This document shows, in pieces, positions 24,823-32,406 of a stretch of 36,447 nt of DNA. How positions within the stretch are numbered: position 1 is the stretch's first letter; every line of letters begins with the position of its first letter. The position numbers and the translations under genes are program-made. The stretch comes from Caballeronia sp. (GTDB lineage: Bacteria > Pseudomonadota > Gammaproteobacteria > Burkholderiales > Burkholderiaceae): assembly GCF_028292365.1 (NCBI RefSeq), contig NZ_JAQGMM010000157.1, positions 1-36,447 of the forward strand, given 5' to 3'. Below the pieces are notes generated by a model that was not told where the DNA came from, made no database searches, and saw only the letters and a program-made list of their open reading frames with translations.

Positions 24823-26046
24823 ATGAGCGAATCCGAATCTTCCGCGCCGAACTTTGCTCGTGGGCCATCGCTTTTCATTTTGGTCTGCGTCACGCTGTCT
24901 GGCACCTTTCCGCTTCATGTCTTTATCCCTGCGCTACCGTCGGCGGCAAGCGACCTGCGGGCGTCAACAGCAGGAATCGGACTGACGATCACCCTTTATA
25001 TCGTCGGTCTTTCTATCGGGCAGCTTATCTACGGTCCGTTGTCGGATCGCTACGGACGACGTCCGGTCCTGTTGTCGGGGTTGCTGCTGTTTGCGCTTGC
25101 CAGCGTCGCGGCGGCTCTCGCGCCCACGCTCGGAACACTTGAACTGGCCCGTGTGACCCAGGCGCTCGGCGGATGCTCGGGCCTCGTGCTCGGACGCGCG
25201 ATCGCTCGCGACAGTTCTGGATCGACCAGCTTGATCCGGCGCTTGGCCACACTGAGCATTGCCATGGCGATCGCAACCGCCGTTGCCCCGATCATCGGCG
25301 CTCAAATTGTCGAGCATTTTGGCTGGCGCTCAATCTTCGTCGCGCTGAGCATCGTGAATGTCCTGGTTCTCCTTGCCGCCTGGGCCATGGTTGCCGAAAC
25401 CCATCCGGCGTCGCGTGACTTCAAGGTGAGCCGCTATCTGAAGAGCTACCTGACGTTGCTTCGATCACCGGCATTCATTGCCCACAGCCTGGGCGGCGCC
25501 AGCGCTACCACCGGCATCTATGCGTTCCTCTCAGCCTCTCCGTTTATCCTCGAGTCGCGGCTCGGACTGTCGGCGCGTGCGTTCGGCTTCGCGTACTGCG
25601 CCCTGGTCGTAGGACTTGCAAGCGGCCAGTCGACGGCCAAGCGACTCGCGGGCAGCGTTTCTGCACGAACCGCTCTCATTGTCGCCAGCCTGATCATGGT
25701 TGCAGCATCCCTGAGCCTGCTCGTCTCCTATGTTTGGAGTTCGCTGTCCGTTGTTTCGGTCATGGCGCCGATGATCGTGATGTTCTTCGCCACCGGGCTC
25801 GCAAGTCCATTTGCCATCAGCAGCGCACTTGATGTCGATCAGTCAGTGGTCGGCGCGGCAGCGGGACTTTATGGCTGCCTGCAAATGGGATACGGCTCGC
25901 TATGCACGGCGGCAGTCGGTCTGTCGCCCAACGATCCGACCATCTCGATGATAGGCGCTCTCCTTGTATCGGCCGCCATCGCCTGTCTCTCGTTCAACGC
26001 GGTACCACGCCCTGCTGTTCCAGGGGAGCGGCGTTCCGTTGCTTAG
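24823..26046 (+). CDS. MFS transporter, Bcr/CflA-like
   Basis: A 407-residue MFS protein of the drug-resistance/Bcr-CflA type. The N-terminus (FILVCVTLSGTFPLHVFIPALPS) and motif A (GPLSDRYGRRPVLLSGLLLF), together with motif-C-like LARVTQALGGCSGLVLGRAI, are diagnostic of 12-helix efflux carriers. It may export a pathway intermediate or the growth substrate. The ATG at 24823 is my preference because the family's first helix follows at the usual distance. A GTG 15 codons upstream is possible, and neither has a strong ribosome-binding site. Its promoter carries shared operator site 2. It is followed by the porin gene, which has its own promoter. Confidence 0.88.
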   Translation: MSESESSAPNFARGPSLFILVCVTLSGTFPLHVFIPALPSAASDLRASTAGIGLTITLYIVGLSIGQLIYGPLSDRYGRRPVLLSGLLLFALASVAAALAPTLGTLELARVTQALGGCSGLVLGRAIARDSSGSTSLIRRLATLSIAMAIATAVAPIIGAQIVEHFGWRSIFVALSIVNVLVLLAAWAMVAETHPASRDFKVSRYLKSYLTLLRSPAFIAHSLGGASATTGIYAFLSASPFILESRLGLSARAFGFAYCALVVGLASGQSTAKRLAGSVSARTALIVASLIMVAASLSLLVSYVWSSLSVVSVMAPMIVMFFATGLASPFAISSALDVDQSVVGAAAGLYGCLQMGYGSLCTAAVGLSPNDPTISMIGALLVSAAIACLSFNAVPRPAVPGERRSVA

Positions 26047-26151
26047 TCTTCGGTCATTCACGCCTCGGATTCGATCGAGGTCGACCACACAAAACTCACG
26101 CTTTATGCCAACAACTCATTGAGTCAGGCCTCAAATTAGGGTTTGCTCTGT

Positions 26152-26180
26152 TTGACACGAATTACGGCTTCTCTATGATT
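26152..26180 (+). promoter_or_regulatory. Sigma70 promoter of the porin gene
   Basis: TTGACA (26152-26157), 17-bp spacer, TATGAT (26175-26180): 11 of 12 consensus bases. The shared palindrome follows after 6 bp. The predicted leader to the porin GTG is about 85 bases. Confidence 0.8.
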
Positions 26181-26186
26181 GTATCA

Positions 26187-26201
26187 ATGGTTCATCCAAT
26201 C
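26187..26201. promoter_or_regulatory. Shared operator site 3 (porin promoter)
   Basis: AATGGTTCATCCAAT, identical over 15 bp to site 2. It covers the predicted transcription start of a near-consensus promoter, consistent with repression in the absence of inducer. Confidence 0.78.
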
Positions 26202-26272
26202 TACCGAACCAGTAACCGACCGATAAAAACGATTTCGTCGCTCGCCGACCGGGCGCGATCCAGGAGATAAAC

Positions 26273-27502
26273 GTGAAGCTTGCAAAAACCTTGGTTGGGG
26301 CGCTGACGCTCGCGGTAGGAGGACCGGTCTTCGCGCAAAGCAGCGTAACGCTATATGGCTTGCTTGACGAAGGCATCAACTACGTGAACAACGTCCAGAC
26401 CGCGAAAGCTGGCGCTCCTCATGGAAGAACTGGCGGGCCTCAGTACCAGATGTCCACCGGACTGATGCAGGCTTCGCGTTGGGGAATGCGAGGCACGGAA
26501 GACCTGGGCAATCACTATCAAGCTATTTTTGTACTCGAAGACGGTTTTGACGTTGGCACCGGGAAATTTCAGCAAGGCGGCACCTTCTTTGGCCGGCAAT
26601 CCTATGTGGGCATAACCAGCCCATACGGCAGCATTACGCTTGGCCGGCAATATGATTCGATCGTCGACGTAATAGGACCCATGCAAGCCGGCAGTTATGC
26701 CGGGGGAGCCTATGCCGACCACCCGGGGGATATCGACAACGTGGCCGACTCCCAGCGCATCAACAACGCGGTCAAGTACACGAGTCCGACATTCGGCGGA
26801 GTGACCGTGACCGGCTTGTACAGTTTCGGCGGTGTCGCGGGCTCGTTCGGGAAAGACGCCATCTATTCCATCGGCGCGCGTTTCGCCATGGGACCGGTCG
26901 CCGTAGCCGCGGGCTATATGCATATCGACAATCCGAATCAATCGTTTTACGGCAACAACTCGACCGGCTCCACGACTGCCAATAACCTGGGCGCTGTAAG
27001 CGGTGTGCAGACGAATCCGATCTACGGCGGATTTGCTTCAGCCGGCCGCATGCAGATTTTTTCAGGTGCCGCCCAGTACACCATTGGCTCCCTCATTGCG
27101 GGCATAGGCTATTCCAACATCCGCTTCCAGGACCTGAACGATCCGGCTTCCGGCACCCTTAGTCTCACCAACCCCTTCGGTTACAAGGGCAATGCCTCAT
27201 TCAACAACTACAACGTCTACGCAGGTTACTGGGTGACGCCAGCACTGCAGCTCGGCCTGTCGTACAACTACCTGAGAGGGGGTGCTATCGACGGGAAAGA
27301 TAGTGCTGCGTATCAAACGCTCAACGGCGCCATCGACTACTTCCTTTCCAAGCGTACAGACGTCTACATAGCCGCCGCTTACATGAAAGCATCCGGCGTA
27401 GATTCAACCGGGCAGGCATCGGTGCCCTACCTGGTGACGCTGACACCGTCGAACACGTCTAGCCAGGTCGTCGCGCGAATCGGTATCCGTCACAAGTTTT
27501 GA
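26273..27502 (+). CDS. Gram-negative porin (OmpC-like, Burkholderiales type)
   Basis: A 409-residue outer-membrane trimeric porin. It has a signal peptide (KLAKTLVGALTLAVGGPVFA with cleavage at FA-QS), then SSVTLYGLLDEGINYVNN, the standard first strand of Burkholderiales porins. It has the ASRWGMRGTEDLG block and loop-strand repeats such as FFGRQSYVGI and LTLGRQYD-like segments. It ends in Phe (RIGIRHKF), the beta-barrel assembly signal. It admits small hydrophilic solutes, here probably the pathway substrate. The start is GTG, supported by AGGAG. It has a near-consensus promoter and the shared operator, so it is likely a substrate-inducible porin. Confidence 0.97.
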   Translation: MKLAKTLVGALTLAVGGPVFAQSSVTLYGLLDEGINYVNNVQTAKAGAPHGRTGGPQYQMSTGLMQASRWGMRGTEDLGNHYQAIFVLEDGFDVGTGKFQQGGTFFGRQSYVGITSPYGSITLGRQYDSIVDVIGPMQAGSYAGGAYADHPGDIDNVADSQRINNAVKYTSPTFGGVTVTGLYSFGGVAGSFGKDAIYSIGARFAMGPVAVAAGYMHIDNPNQSFYGNNSTGSTTANNLGAVSGVQTNPIYGGFASAGRMQIFSGAAQYTIGSLIAGIGYSNIRFQDLNDPASGTLSLTNPFGYKGNASFNNYNVYAGYWVTPALQLGLSYNYLRGGAIDGKDSAAYQTLNGAIDYFLSKRTDVYIAAAYMKASGVDSTGQASVPYLVTLTPSNTSSQVVARIGIRHKF

Positions 27503-27508
27503 CCCGCG

Positions 27509-27530
27509 AGCATGGATTCGTGCTTCTTTT
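27509..27530 (+). terminator. Candidate Rho-independent terminator of the porin gene
   Basis: A 6-bp stem AGCATG/CGTGCT (one wobble pair) with loop GATT spans 27509-27524, followed by TCTTTT. It begins 7 bases after the porin stop. The stem is short, so termination strength is uncertain. Confidence 0.5.
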
Positions 27531-27752
27531 AGGCACGCGACCGCCGGCCCTAACTATCTTTACGAGAGCTTGGGTCGTCGTATCGTGAAACGTGTTGCGC
27601 GAGCCTTTAGCAAATTAAATAAGTAAATAGCATTGGGTGCGCCTGCCAATCACCCTGAGTTTTCCCGAGTGGAAGCAATTGATATCGCTGTACGATGTCA
27701 AGGTTGAAGCGCCTCGGACGAAGACTTCAACGTCTTGAAAAGGAGAATCAAA

Positions 27753-28115
27753 ATGAATGCAAAGACACTACTCAGGTTGGCATGCTGTGTTCTGGTGGCC
27801 TCTCAATGCGTCAGTGCCGGCGCCCAGCCAAGTGATGCTAGTCCGGCCGCACCCACTACGTCGAGCGCCACGCCCACCGCGAAGTCTGCGCGGATCGCGA
27901 ACCGGCAACTCGCGAAGAAAGTCCGTGCCGCGTTGTCGAAAACCAAAGGACTTGACATCACGTCCATTGCCATTCGCGCCCGAGGCGGCAGCATCGCGCT
28001 GTCGGGATCGGTCCCGGATGCCACTCAGATCGAGAAGGCAGGCACAGTCGCCCAGGGCGTAGCGGGTGTTACGTCCGTCAAGAACGATTTGACCGTTCGA
28101 GAAGTGGGTCAATAA
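27753..28115 (+). CDS. BON domain-containing exported protein
   Basis: A 120-residue protein with an N-terminal signal peptide (LLRLACCVLVASQCVSAGA), an Ala/Thr/Ser/Pro-rich linker, and a single BON domain from about residue 55 to 118 (LAKKVRAALSKTKGLDITSI, GGSIALSGSVPDATQIEKAG, VAGVTSVKNDLTV). BON domains bind lipid or membrane surfaces and occur in OsmY-like periplasmic proteins. Two Cys in the signal region might suggest a lipoprotein, but no lipobox is convincing. The start is the ATG with AAGGAG ahead. It stands alone between the porin and the NTF2-like gene and may be a general envelope-stress protein unrelated to the pathway. Confidence 0.85.
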   Translation: MNAKTLLRLACCVLVASQCVSAGAQPSDASPAAPTTSSATPTAKSARIANRQLAKKVRAALSKTKGLDITSIAIRARGGSIALSGSVPDATQIEKAGTVAQGVAGVTSVKNDLTVREVGQ

Positions 28116-28135
28116 ACAAAATCTCGTCAGCTGGG

Positions 28136-28166
28136 GATTCGACTCCGTTGATTCGACTCCGTTGAT
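28136..28166. repeat. 14-bp tandem duplication GATTCGACTCCGTT
   Basis: Two exact copies at 28136-28149 and 28150-28163, plus the first three bases of a third. It lies 20 bp after the BON-protein stop. Confidence 0.85.
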
Positions 28167-28205
28167 ACGCCTCTGACTGCCGGATACTCGATCTGGCAGT
28201 TCGTT

Positions 28206-28222
28206 TTCAGACATCATCTGAA
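28206..28222. promoter_or_regulatory. Inverted repeat upstream of the NTF2-like/binding-protein operon
   Basis: TTCAGA-CATCA-TCTGAA, perfect 6-bp arms, 67 bp before the NTF2-like ATG. AT-rich DNA follows (TTAGTTATAC). It is a possible operator in the promoter of the two-gene operon. It is different in sequence from the shared 15-bp palindrome. Confidence 0.4.
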
Positions 28223-28289
28223 CAAATAGATTAGTTATACAGATCGTCTTGTTTGGGCGATCTTCGACTCGTTTTCGGGAGATTAGCTT

Positions 28290-28754
28290 ATGCCGAGTGA
28301 CATGCTTTTGAGCGAGAGGCTTCGCGTGCGTGAAACCATTGAGCGCTATTTCTTCGGAGTCGACGCGCAAGACGAAGGTGCACTCATCCGTTGTTTTACC
28401 GACGATGCAAGCGCTGAATACCACGTGAGCACCCCGGAGCACAAGATTGTGTCCGGAGGGCTTGCGATCGCGCGAGACGTCTATTCCAGTTGCAGCCAAT
28501 TCAGCTCATCCAACCACAGCGTCTCCAACTTCGTCGTTGATATTACGTCCGACGTAGCCAATTCAAACACGTTCGCGGTCGCTCATGTCATCGTGCACGG
28601 AAAGGCTCTCCTGCGGGGTCTGCGGTATCAGGATCGTCTGGTCCAGCACATGGACGGATGGCGTGTCGCCAGGCGTTTGCACACTCCCTTGTGGCAGATC
28701 GAAGCTGACGTGCTGCCGCCAGCCTTTGCTCAAGCCCTGTCACAGCGCAAATAG
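28290..28754 (+). CDS. NTF2-like (SnoaL/hydroxylating-dioxygenase-beta fold) protein
   Basis: A 154-residue protein with the cone-like alpha+beta NTF2 fold: an N-terminal helix (RLRVRETIERYFFGVDAQDEG), the DALIRCFTDDASAEYH-type strand-helix block, and a C-terminal sheet (YQDRLVQHMDGWRVARRL). The family includes SnoaL cyclases, steroid isomerases, dehydratases and oxygenase small subunits. A function cannot be assigned. It is preceded by GGGAG and followed after 12 bp by the periplasmic binding protein, so they are co-transcribed. It is probably cytoplasmic, since no signal peptide is present. Confidence 0.82.
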   Translation: MPSDMLLSERLRVRETIERYFFGVDAQDEGALIRCFTDDASAEYHVSTPEHKIVSGGLAIARDVYSSCSQFSSSNHSVSNFVVDITSDVANSNTFAVAHVIVHGKALLRGLRYQDRLVQHMDGWRVARRLHTPLWQIEADVLPPAFAQALSQRK

Positions 28755-28766
28755 CCAAGGAACACC

Positions 28767-30002
28767 ATGAATCAGATCGACCCTCGTCCGAGATTTCGGT
28801 CCTTTGCGCGAACCTGGCGAACCGCACCTCTTCTTGCGCTGGCTGCCATTTCTTGTGTTCCCCGTGGTGCCGCTGCTGCTGTCCCCATCAAGATCTGCTT
28901 TGTCGATGATCGCAGCGGTGCAGCAGCCGACACGGGCAAGCTCAGCCTCGAGGGTATCGAACTCGCAATCGACCAATTCAATGCGGCGGGAGGAGCGAAC
29001 GGACACACGGCGCAGTTGGTTGCTTACGACGGAAAAACCGACCCTCAGCTCTCCGCGACTTATGCCCAGCGCTGTGCCGAGGACGACAACGCACTCCTGA
29101 TTCTTGGTGGCGATCCGACCGCACCGGCCGCGGCAATGATTCCGATTGCCGAGGACAACCGCATCCCCCTATTCATCCTGGCCGCGACCGCAGACCGACT
29201 GACCCAGCCGGTCATGCCCTATGTGTTTCGATTCGGACCGGATAGCACCCAGGAAGCGCAAGCCGTGGCTGATCTGCTGGCCGCGCAGCAATTCAAACGA
29301 GTCGCCCTCGTTGCGTGCTCCGCGACCTCCGGGATCGACTATCTGCGTGCGATTACCGCCGCGCTTGATAAAAAAAATATCCCGATCGTCATTGAACAGA
29401 CCTATGACATCAACGCCGTCGACCTGTCACCGCAAATGGCTAACATTCGCAATGCGAAGCCGGACGTCGTGGTCGTGATTCCCTATCCTGCTGACGGCGC
29501 ACGCGTCCTGCGCACGGCTCAGCAACTCGGATTGAACTTGCCGACAGTGGTTGTGCGCACCGTGTTGATGGACACGTTACGCAAACTTGCAGGCGACGCG
29601 TCGGACGGTGTCGTCACTCCCAATACGGTCGACACCAGCCGTGCCGACGTAAAACTTCTCTTCAGCCAGCTCGACACGCGGTATGGACCACACCAGCCAA
29701 CGCTCTACTCCGTCATCTCCTACGACGCTGCCCGTGTCTCACTCTCCATTGCCAGTCAGCCTCGTGTATTCCAGCGTCTGGAAGCAGGCGATATCGCGGC
29801 GGCGCGACAAAATTTCCGCGACGAAGTGGAACACATCGGAACATTTGAAGGCATGCAAGGACGCAAGGGCGCTACGTATCGTTTCACCGCTCTCAATCAT
29901 CAGGGACCGGCGGGAAACAACTGGTACGTGTATACCCAGGTGGCCGAAAAAGGGACACGTCTGGTGCCGGCCAATCTGAAAACGTTCACCCCGCAGAAAT
30001 AG
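28767..30002 (+). CDS. Periplasmic substrate-binding protein (branched-chain amino acid/aromatic ABC type), orphan
   Basis: A 411-residue Peripla_BP_6-type protein. Its signal peptide is LLALAAISCVPRGAAA with cleavage near AA-AVPIK. The mature part begins VPIKICFVDDRSGAAADTGK, as in LivJ/LivK relatives and in binding proteins for aromatic acids, then GIELAIDQFNAAGG and the two-lobe fold. No permease or ATPase gene is near, so it either serves a transporter elsewhere or acts as a sensor or scavenging protein. It follows the NTF2-like gene by 12 bp with an AAGGA site. A strong hairpin follows its stop. Confidence 0.9.
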   Translation: MNQIDPRPRFRSFARTWRTAPLLALAAISCVPRGAAAAVPIKICFVDDRSGAAADTGKLSLEGIELAIDQFNAAGGANGHTAQLVAYDGKTDPQLSATYAQRCAEDDNALLILGGDPTAPAAAMIPIAEDNRIPLFILAATADRLTQPVMPYVFRFGPDSTQEAQAVADLLAAQQFKRVALVACSATSGIDYLRAITAALDKKNIPIVIEQTYDINAVDLSPQMANIRNAKPDVVVVIPYPADGARVLRTAQQLGLNLPTVVVRTVLMDTLRKLAGDASDGVVTPNTVDTSRADVKLLFSQLDTRYGPHQPTLYSVISYDAARVSLSIASQPRVFQRLEAGDIAAARQNFRDEVEHIGTFEGMQGRKGATYRFTALNHQGPAGNNWYVYTQVAEKGTRLVPANLKTFTPQK

Positions 30003-30013
30003 TGGAACGTCAC

Positions 30014-30032
30014 CTTGAGCCCTCGGCTCAAG
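30014..30032 (+). terminator. Hairpin downstream of the binding-protein gene
   Basis: CTTGAGCC-CTC-GGCTCAAG forms a perfect 8-bp stem with a 3-base loop, starting 11 bases after the stop. No T-tract follows, so it may be a Rho-independent-like or RNA-stabilising stem. Confidence 0.45.
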
Positions 30033-30109
30033 CCTGCGGCATGCAGCACTTTAGCTTGCGTCCTGACCCGAAAATCAGGTCGTCGCGCACCGGAAACGTC
30101 GACGGTCTC

Positions 30110-30138
30110 TTGACACCGCCCGACTACTGTCGCATCAT
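30110..30138 (+). promoter_or_regulatory. Sigma70 promoter of the CoA-transferase/FAH/hydrolase operon
   Basis: TTGACA (30110-30115), 17-bp spacer, CATCAT (30133-30138). The -35 is perfect and the -10 matches 4 of 6. The shared palindrome begins 5 bp later, and the leader to the ATG would be about 70 bases. Confidence 0.65.
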
Positions 30139-30143
30139 CAATC

Positions 30144-30158
30144 TATGGTTGATCCATT
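30144..30158. promoter_or_regulatory. Shared operator site 4 (CoA-transferase operon promoter)
   Basis: TATGGTTGATCCATT, differing from sites 1-3 at only two or three positions, one of them the central base. It covers the predicted transcription start. It links this catabolic operon to the MFS and porin genes. Confidence 0.75.
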
Positions 30159-30214
30159 GATATATAGATCAGATCGAGTACGAACTACCGAACCGCTTTT
30201 GAGAGAGAAGCCAG

Positions 30215-31396
30215 ATGTCTGAAGCCGAAATGGGTTTGTCACCCGGTCAGTCACCCACCACCCCGCCCGCTCCTGGCATTGACGGCCAGCGGCCCAAGCG
30301 CCCTCTCGATGGCATCGTCGTCGTGGAGACTTCAAGTTTCCTGACGGGGCCATTCACGGCAATGATGCTTGCCGATCTCGGCGCCGACGTCATCAAGGTC
30401 GAGCCGCCGGGCGGCGACGGGTTCCGCAAGTTCGGGCACAACCGTGAGGGCTTCGGAGCCTCATGGACGAATGCGAATCGCGGCAAGCGCAGCGTCGTGA
30501 TTGATCTGAAAACGGCTGAGGGAACGCGCCGCCTGAAGAACCTGCTCGCTACCGCGGACATCCTTGTCGAGAACTGGCGGCCACGGGTTGCCGCCTCGCT
30601 CGGTCTCGGTCAGGATGTGCTGCAGGCGCTTTATCCGCGCCTCATTCGCTTGTCGATCAACGGCTTCGGCGACACCGGCGCGCTCGCCAATGCGCCGGCG
30701 TTCGATTCGCTGATCCAGGGCCGCACCGGCATCGTGGCGTCCGAAGGCCGCAATGGCAAACCAGCGGTTACCCCGTTCAACATGGTCGACAAGGTGACCG
30801 GCGCATTCGGCACCCAGGCGGTCCTCGCGGCCCTCTACGAGCGCGAGAAAACGGGCAAAGGCGGACACATCAAATTGCCGATGCTTGACGTCATGGGCTA
30901 TTTCAACTTCCCTGACATGTTCCAGCACCGTACCTTCGAAGGCGACACGTCAGCGTGGAAGCCGCCAGCGTCGCAGGTGCTCGAAACGTCGGACGGATTC
31001 GTTGTCATCTCTCCCGCCAACGGCGCGCAGATGTCAAAGACCCTCAACGCGGTGGATCGCCCCGAGTGGAAGGAAGAGTTCAAACAGATGCGCGACCCCG
31101 TGGCCATGGCGGACGAATTTTTCCGGCGCGTGGGCGCGGTCGTGAAGGAGAAAGACACAGCGTTCTGGTTGTCGCGTTTCGAGGAACTGGATGTCCCGGC
31201 CGCACCTGTTTTTTCGCTCGACGAATTCCTGAACGACCCCCAGGTAGCGAACAACCGCGTATTCGATTTCGTGGACTCGCCCGTAGGCCCGATCCGGACC
31301 GCACGATACCCGGCCACCTTTGACGATCGCATGTTTGCGGCGCGCTCGGGGCCGCCTGGAATTGGCGAGCACGATAAGGAAATCGGCGGCAATTAA
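30215..31396 (+). CDS. CaiB/BaiF family (class III) CoA-transferase
   Basis: A 393-residue class III CoA-transferase with an extra Pro/Gly-rich N-terminal tail of about 30 residues. Key blocks are LADLGADVIKVEPPGGDGFR (52-71), NRGKRSVVIDLK (88-99), ENWRPR (119-124) and PMLDVMGYFNFPDMF (222-236) with predicted catalytic Asp225. It is closely similar to the enzyme at 2789 (shared LIQGRTG and NFPDMF blocks) and less so to the one at 11857. It probably activates the substrate of the right-hand pathway to a CoA thioester. It is first in an operon with an FAH-family protein (78 bp on) and an alpha/beta hydrolase, under the shared operator. Confidence 0.92.
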   Translation: MSEAEMGLSPGQSPTTPPAPGIDGQRPKRPLDGIVVVETSSFLTGPFTAMMLADLGADVIKVEPPGGDGFRKFGHNREGFGASWTNANRGKRSVVIDLKTAEGTRRLKNLLATADILVENWRPRVAASLGLGQDVLQALYPRLIRLSINGFGDTGALANAPAFDSLIQGRTGIVASEGRNGKPAVTPFNMVDKVTGAFGTQAVLAALYEREKTGKGGHIKLPMLDVMGYFNFPDMFQHRTFEGDTSAWKPPASQVLETSDGFVVISPANGAQMSKTLNAVDRPEWKEEFKQMRDPVAMADEFFRRVGAVVKEKDTAFWLSRFEELDVPAAPVFSLDEFLNDPQVANNRVFDFVDSPVGPIRTARYPATFDDRMFAARSGPPGIGEHDKEIGGN

Positions 31397-31403
31397 CCGG
31401 CTT

Positions 31404-31425
31404 GCATGCGCTCTGCATGCGCTCC
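31404..31425. repeat. 11-bp tandem duplication GCATGCGCTC(T/C)
   Basis: Two copies at 31404-31414 and 31415-31425, differing at the last base, between the CoA-transferase stop and the FAH-family start. Confidence 0.8.
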
Positions 31426-31474
31426 CTAAGCAAAATTCAAGCGGATATTCACACAATCAACTCAGGACAATGAC

Positions 31475-32362
31475 ATGAAACTCGCAAGTTTCAACGGAGG
31501 ACGTATTGGCGTCGTGATCGATGACGACATCGTGGACGTTTCGGACCTGCTGAACGCAACGCCGAACGCGTGGCCGCCGGTTGCCATGCTGCATGTGATT
31601 GATCGTTTCGCCTTGCTGCGCGGCAAGATCGAGGACTTCGTGCAAACGGCTGCGCGCACCAAACTTTCCGGGGTGAAGCTCGAGACACCGGTCGCCTGGC
31701 CGAACAAGGTCATCGCCTTCCCTGCGAACTATCACGCCCACGTCGAGGAGATGAAGACCGGCACCGGTCTGATCTCGGCATTCAAGGCAGACGGACAAGG
31801 GTTCTTCTTGAAGGCGAACTCCAGCCTGAGCGGACCGAACGACCCCATCGTCCTGCCCAACATTCCGAACCGGCAGATCCATCACGAGTGTGAGCTCGCG
31901 ATCTTCATCGGCGAAGGCGGCCGCGAGATCAGCCGCGACGACGCGCTCAGTCATGTGTTCGGCTATGCCTGCCTGATCGATGTCGTCGTGCGCGGCAAGG
32001 AAGAGCGCGTGATGCGCAAGTCCTATGACAGTTTCTGTCCGGTCGGACCGTACATCGTGACTGCCGACGAAGTGCCCAACTATGACTCGATCGACCTTCA
32101 GCTTTCGGTCAACGGCGAAACACGCCAGCGTGCCAGCACACGCGATCTTATTGTCGATATTCCGGAGATGATCCGGATGGCGTCGGCGGTGATGACGCTG
32201 TATCCGGGCGACATCATTGCCACGGGCACACCCGCCGGCGTCGGCCCGATCCACGGCGGCGACAAGGTTGTGATTGAAATCGGCAAGGTCGGGAAAATGT
32301 CGATCGATGTCGTGCAAAGCGAAGGCGGCAATCACCCTGTCTGGGATAAACCGCTTAACTAG
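31475..32362 (+). CDS. Fumarylacetoacetate hydrolase (FAH) family protein
   Basis: A 295-residue FAH-family enzyme. The predicted divalent-metal ligands are Glu138 and Glu140 in HHECELAIFIG and Asp169 in YACLIDVVVRG. The motif SFCPVGPYIVTADEV and the loop IATGTPAGVGP are also present. Relatives cleave C-C bonds in fumarylacetoacetate, fumarylpyruvate, acylpyruvates and related oxo acids. With a gentisate dioxygenase-type gene 3 kb away, a fumarylpyruvate or maleylpyruvate hydrolase role is plausible. I saw no maleylpyruvate isomerase gene. It sits second in the operon and its 3' end lies inside a short tandem repeat. Confidence 0.88.
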   Translation: MKLASFNGGRIGVVIDDDIVDVSDLLNATPNAWPPVAMLHVIDRFALLRGKIEDFVQTAARTKLSGVKLETPVAWPNKVIAFPANYHAHVEEMKTGTGLISAFKADGQGFFLKANSSLSGPNDPIVLPNIPNRQIHHECELAIFIGEGGREISRDDALSHVFGYACLIDVVVRGKEERVMRKSYDSFCPVGPYIVTADEVPNYDSIDLQLSVNGETRQRASTRDLIVDIPEMIRMASAVMTLYPGDIIATGTPAGVGPIHGGDKVVIEIGKVGKMSIDVVQSEGGNHPVWDKPLN

Positions 32363-32389
32363 GCTGCTCAACTAGGCCGCTCAACTGAG
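32351..32389. repeat. 13-bp unit in three imperfect tandem copies at the FAH gene end
   Basis: CCGCTTAACTAGG (32351-32363), CTGCTCAACTAGG (32364-32376) and CCGCTCAACTGAG (32377-32389). The first copy contains the last codons and stop (TAG 32360-32362) of the FAH-family gene, so the array carries repeated in-line stop codons. Confidence 0.85.
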
Positions 32390-32406
32390 CGAGGAACATC
32401 GAGCGC

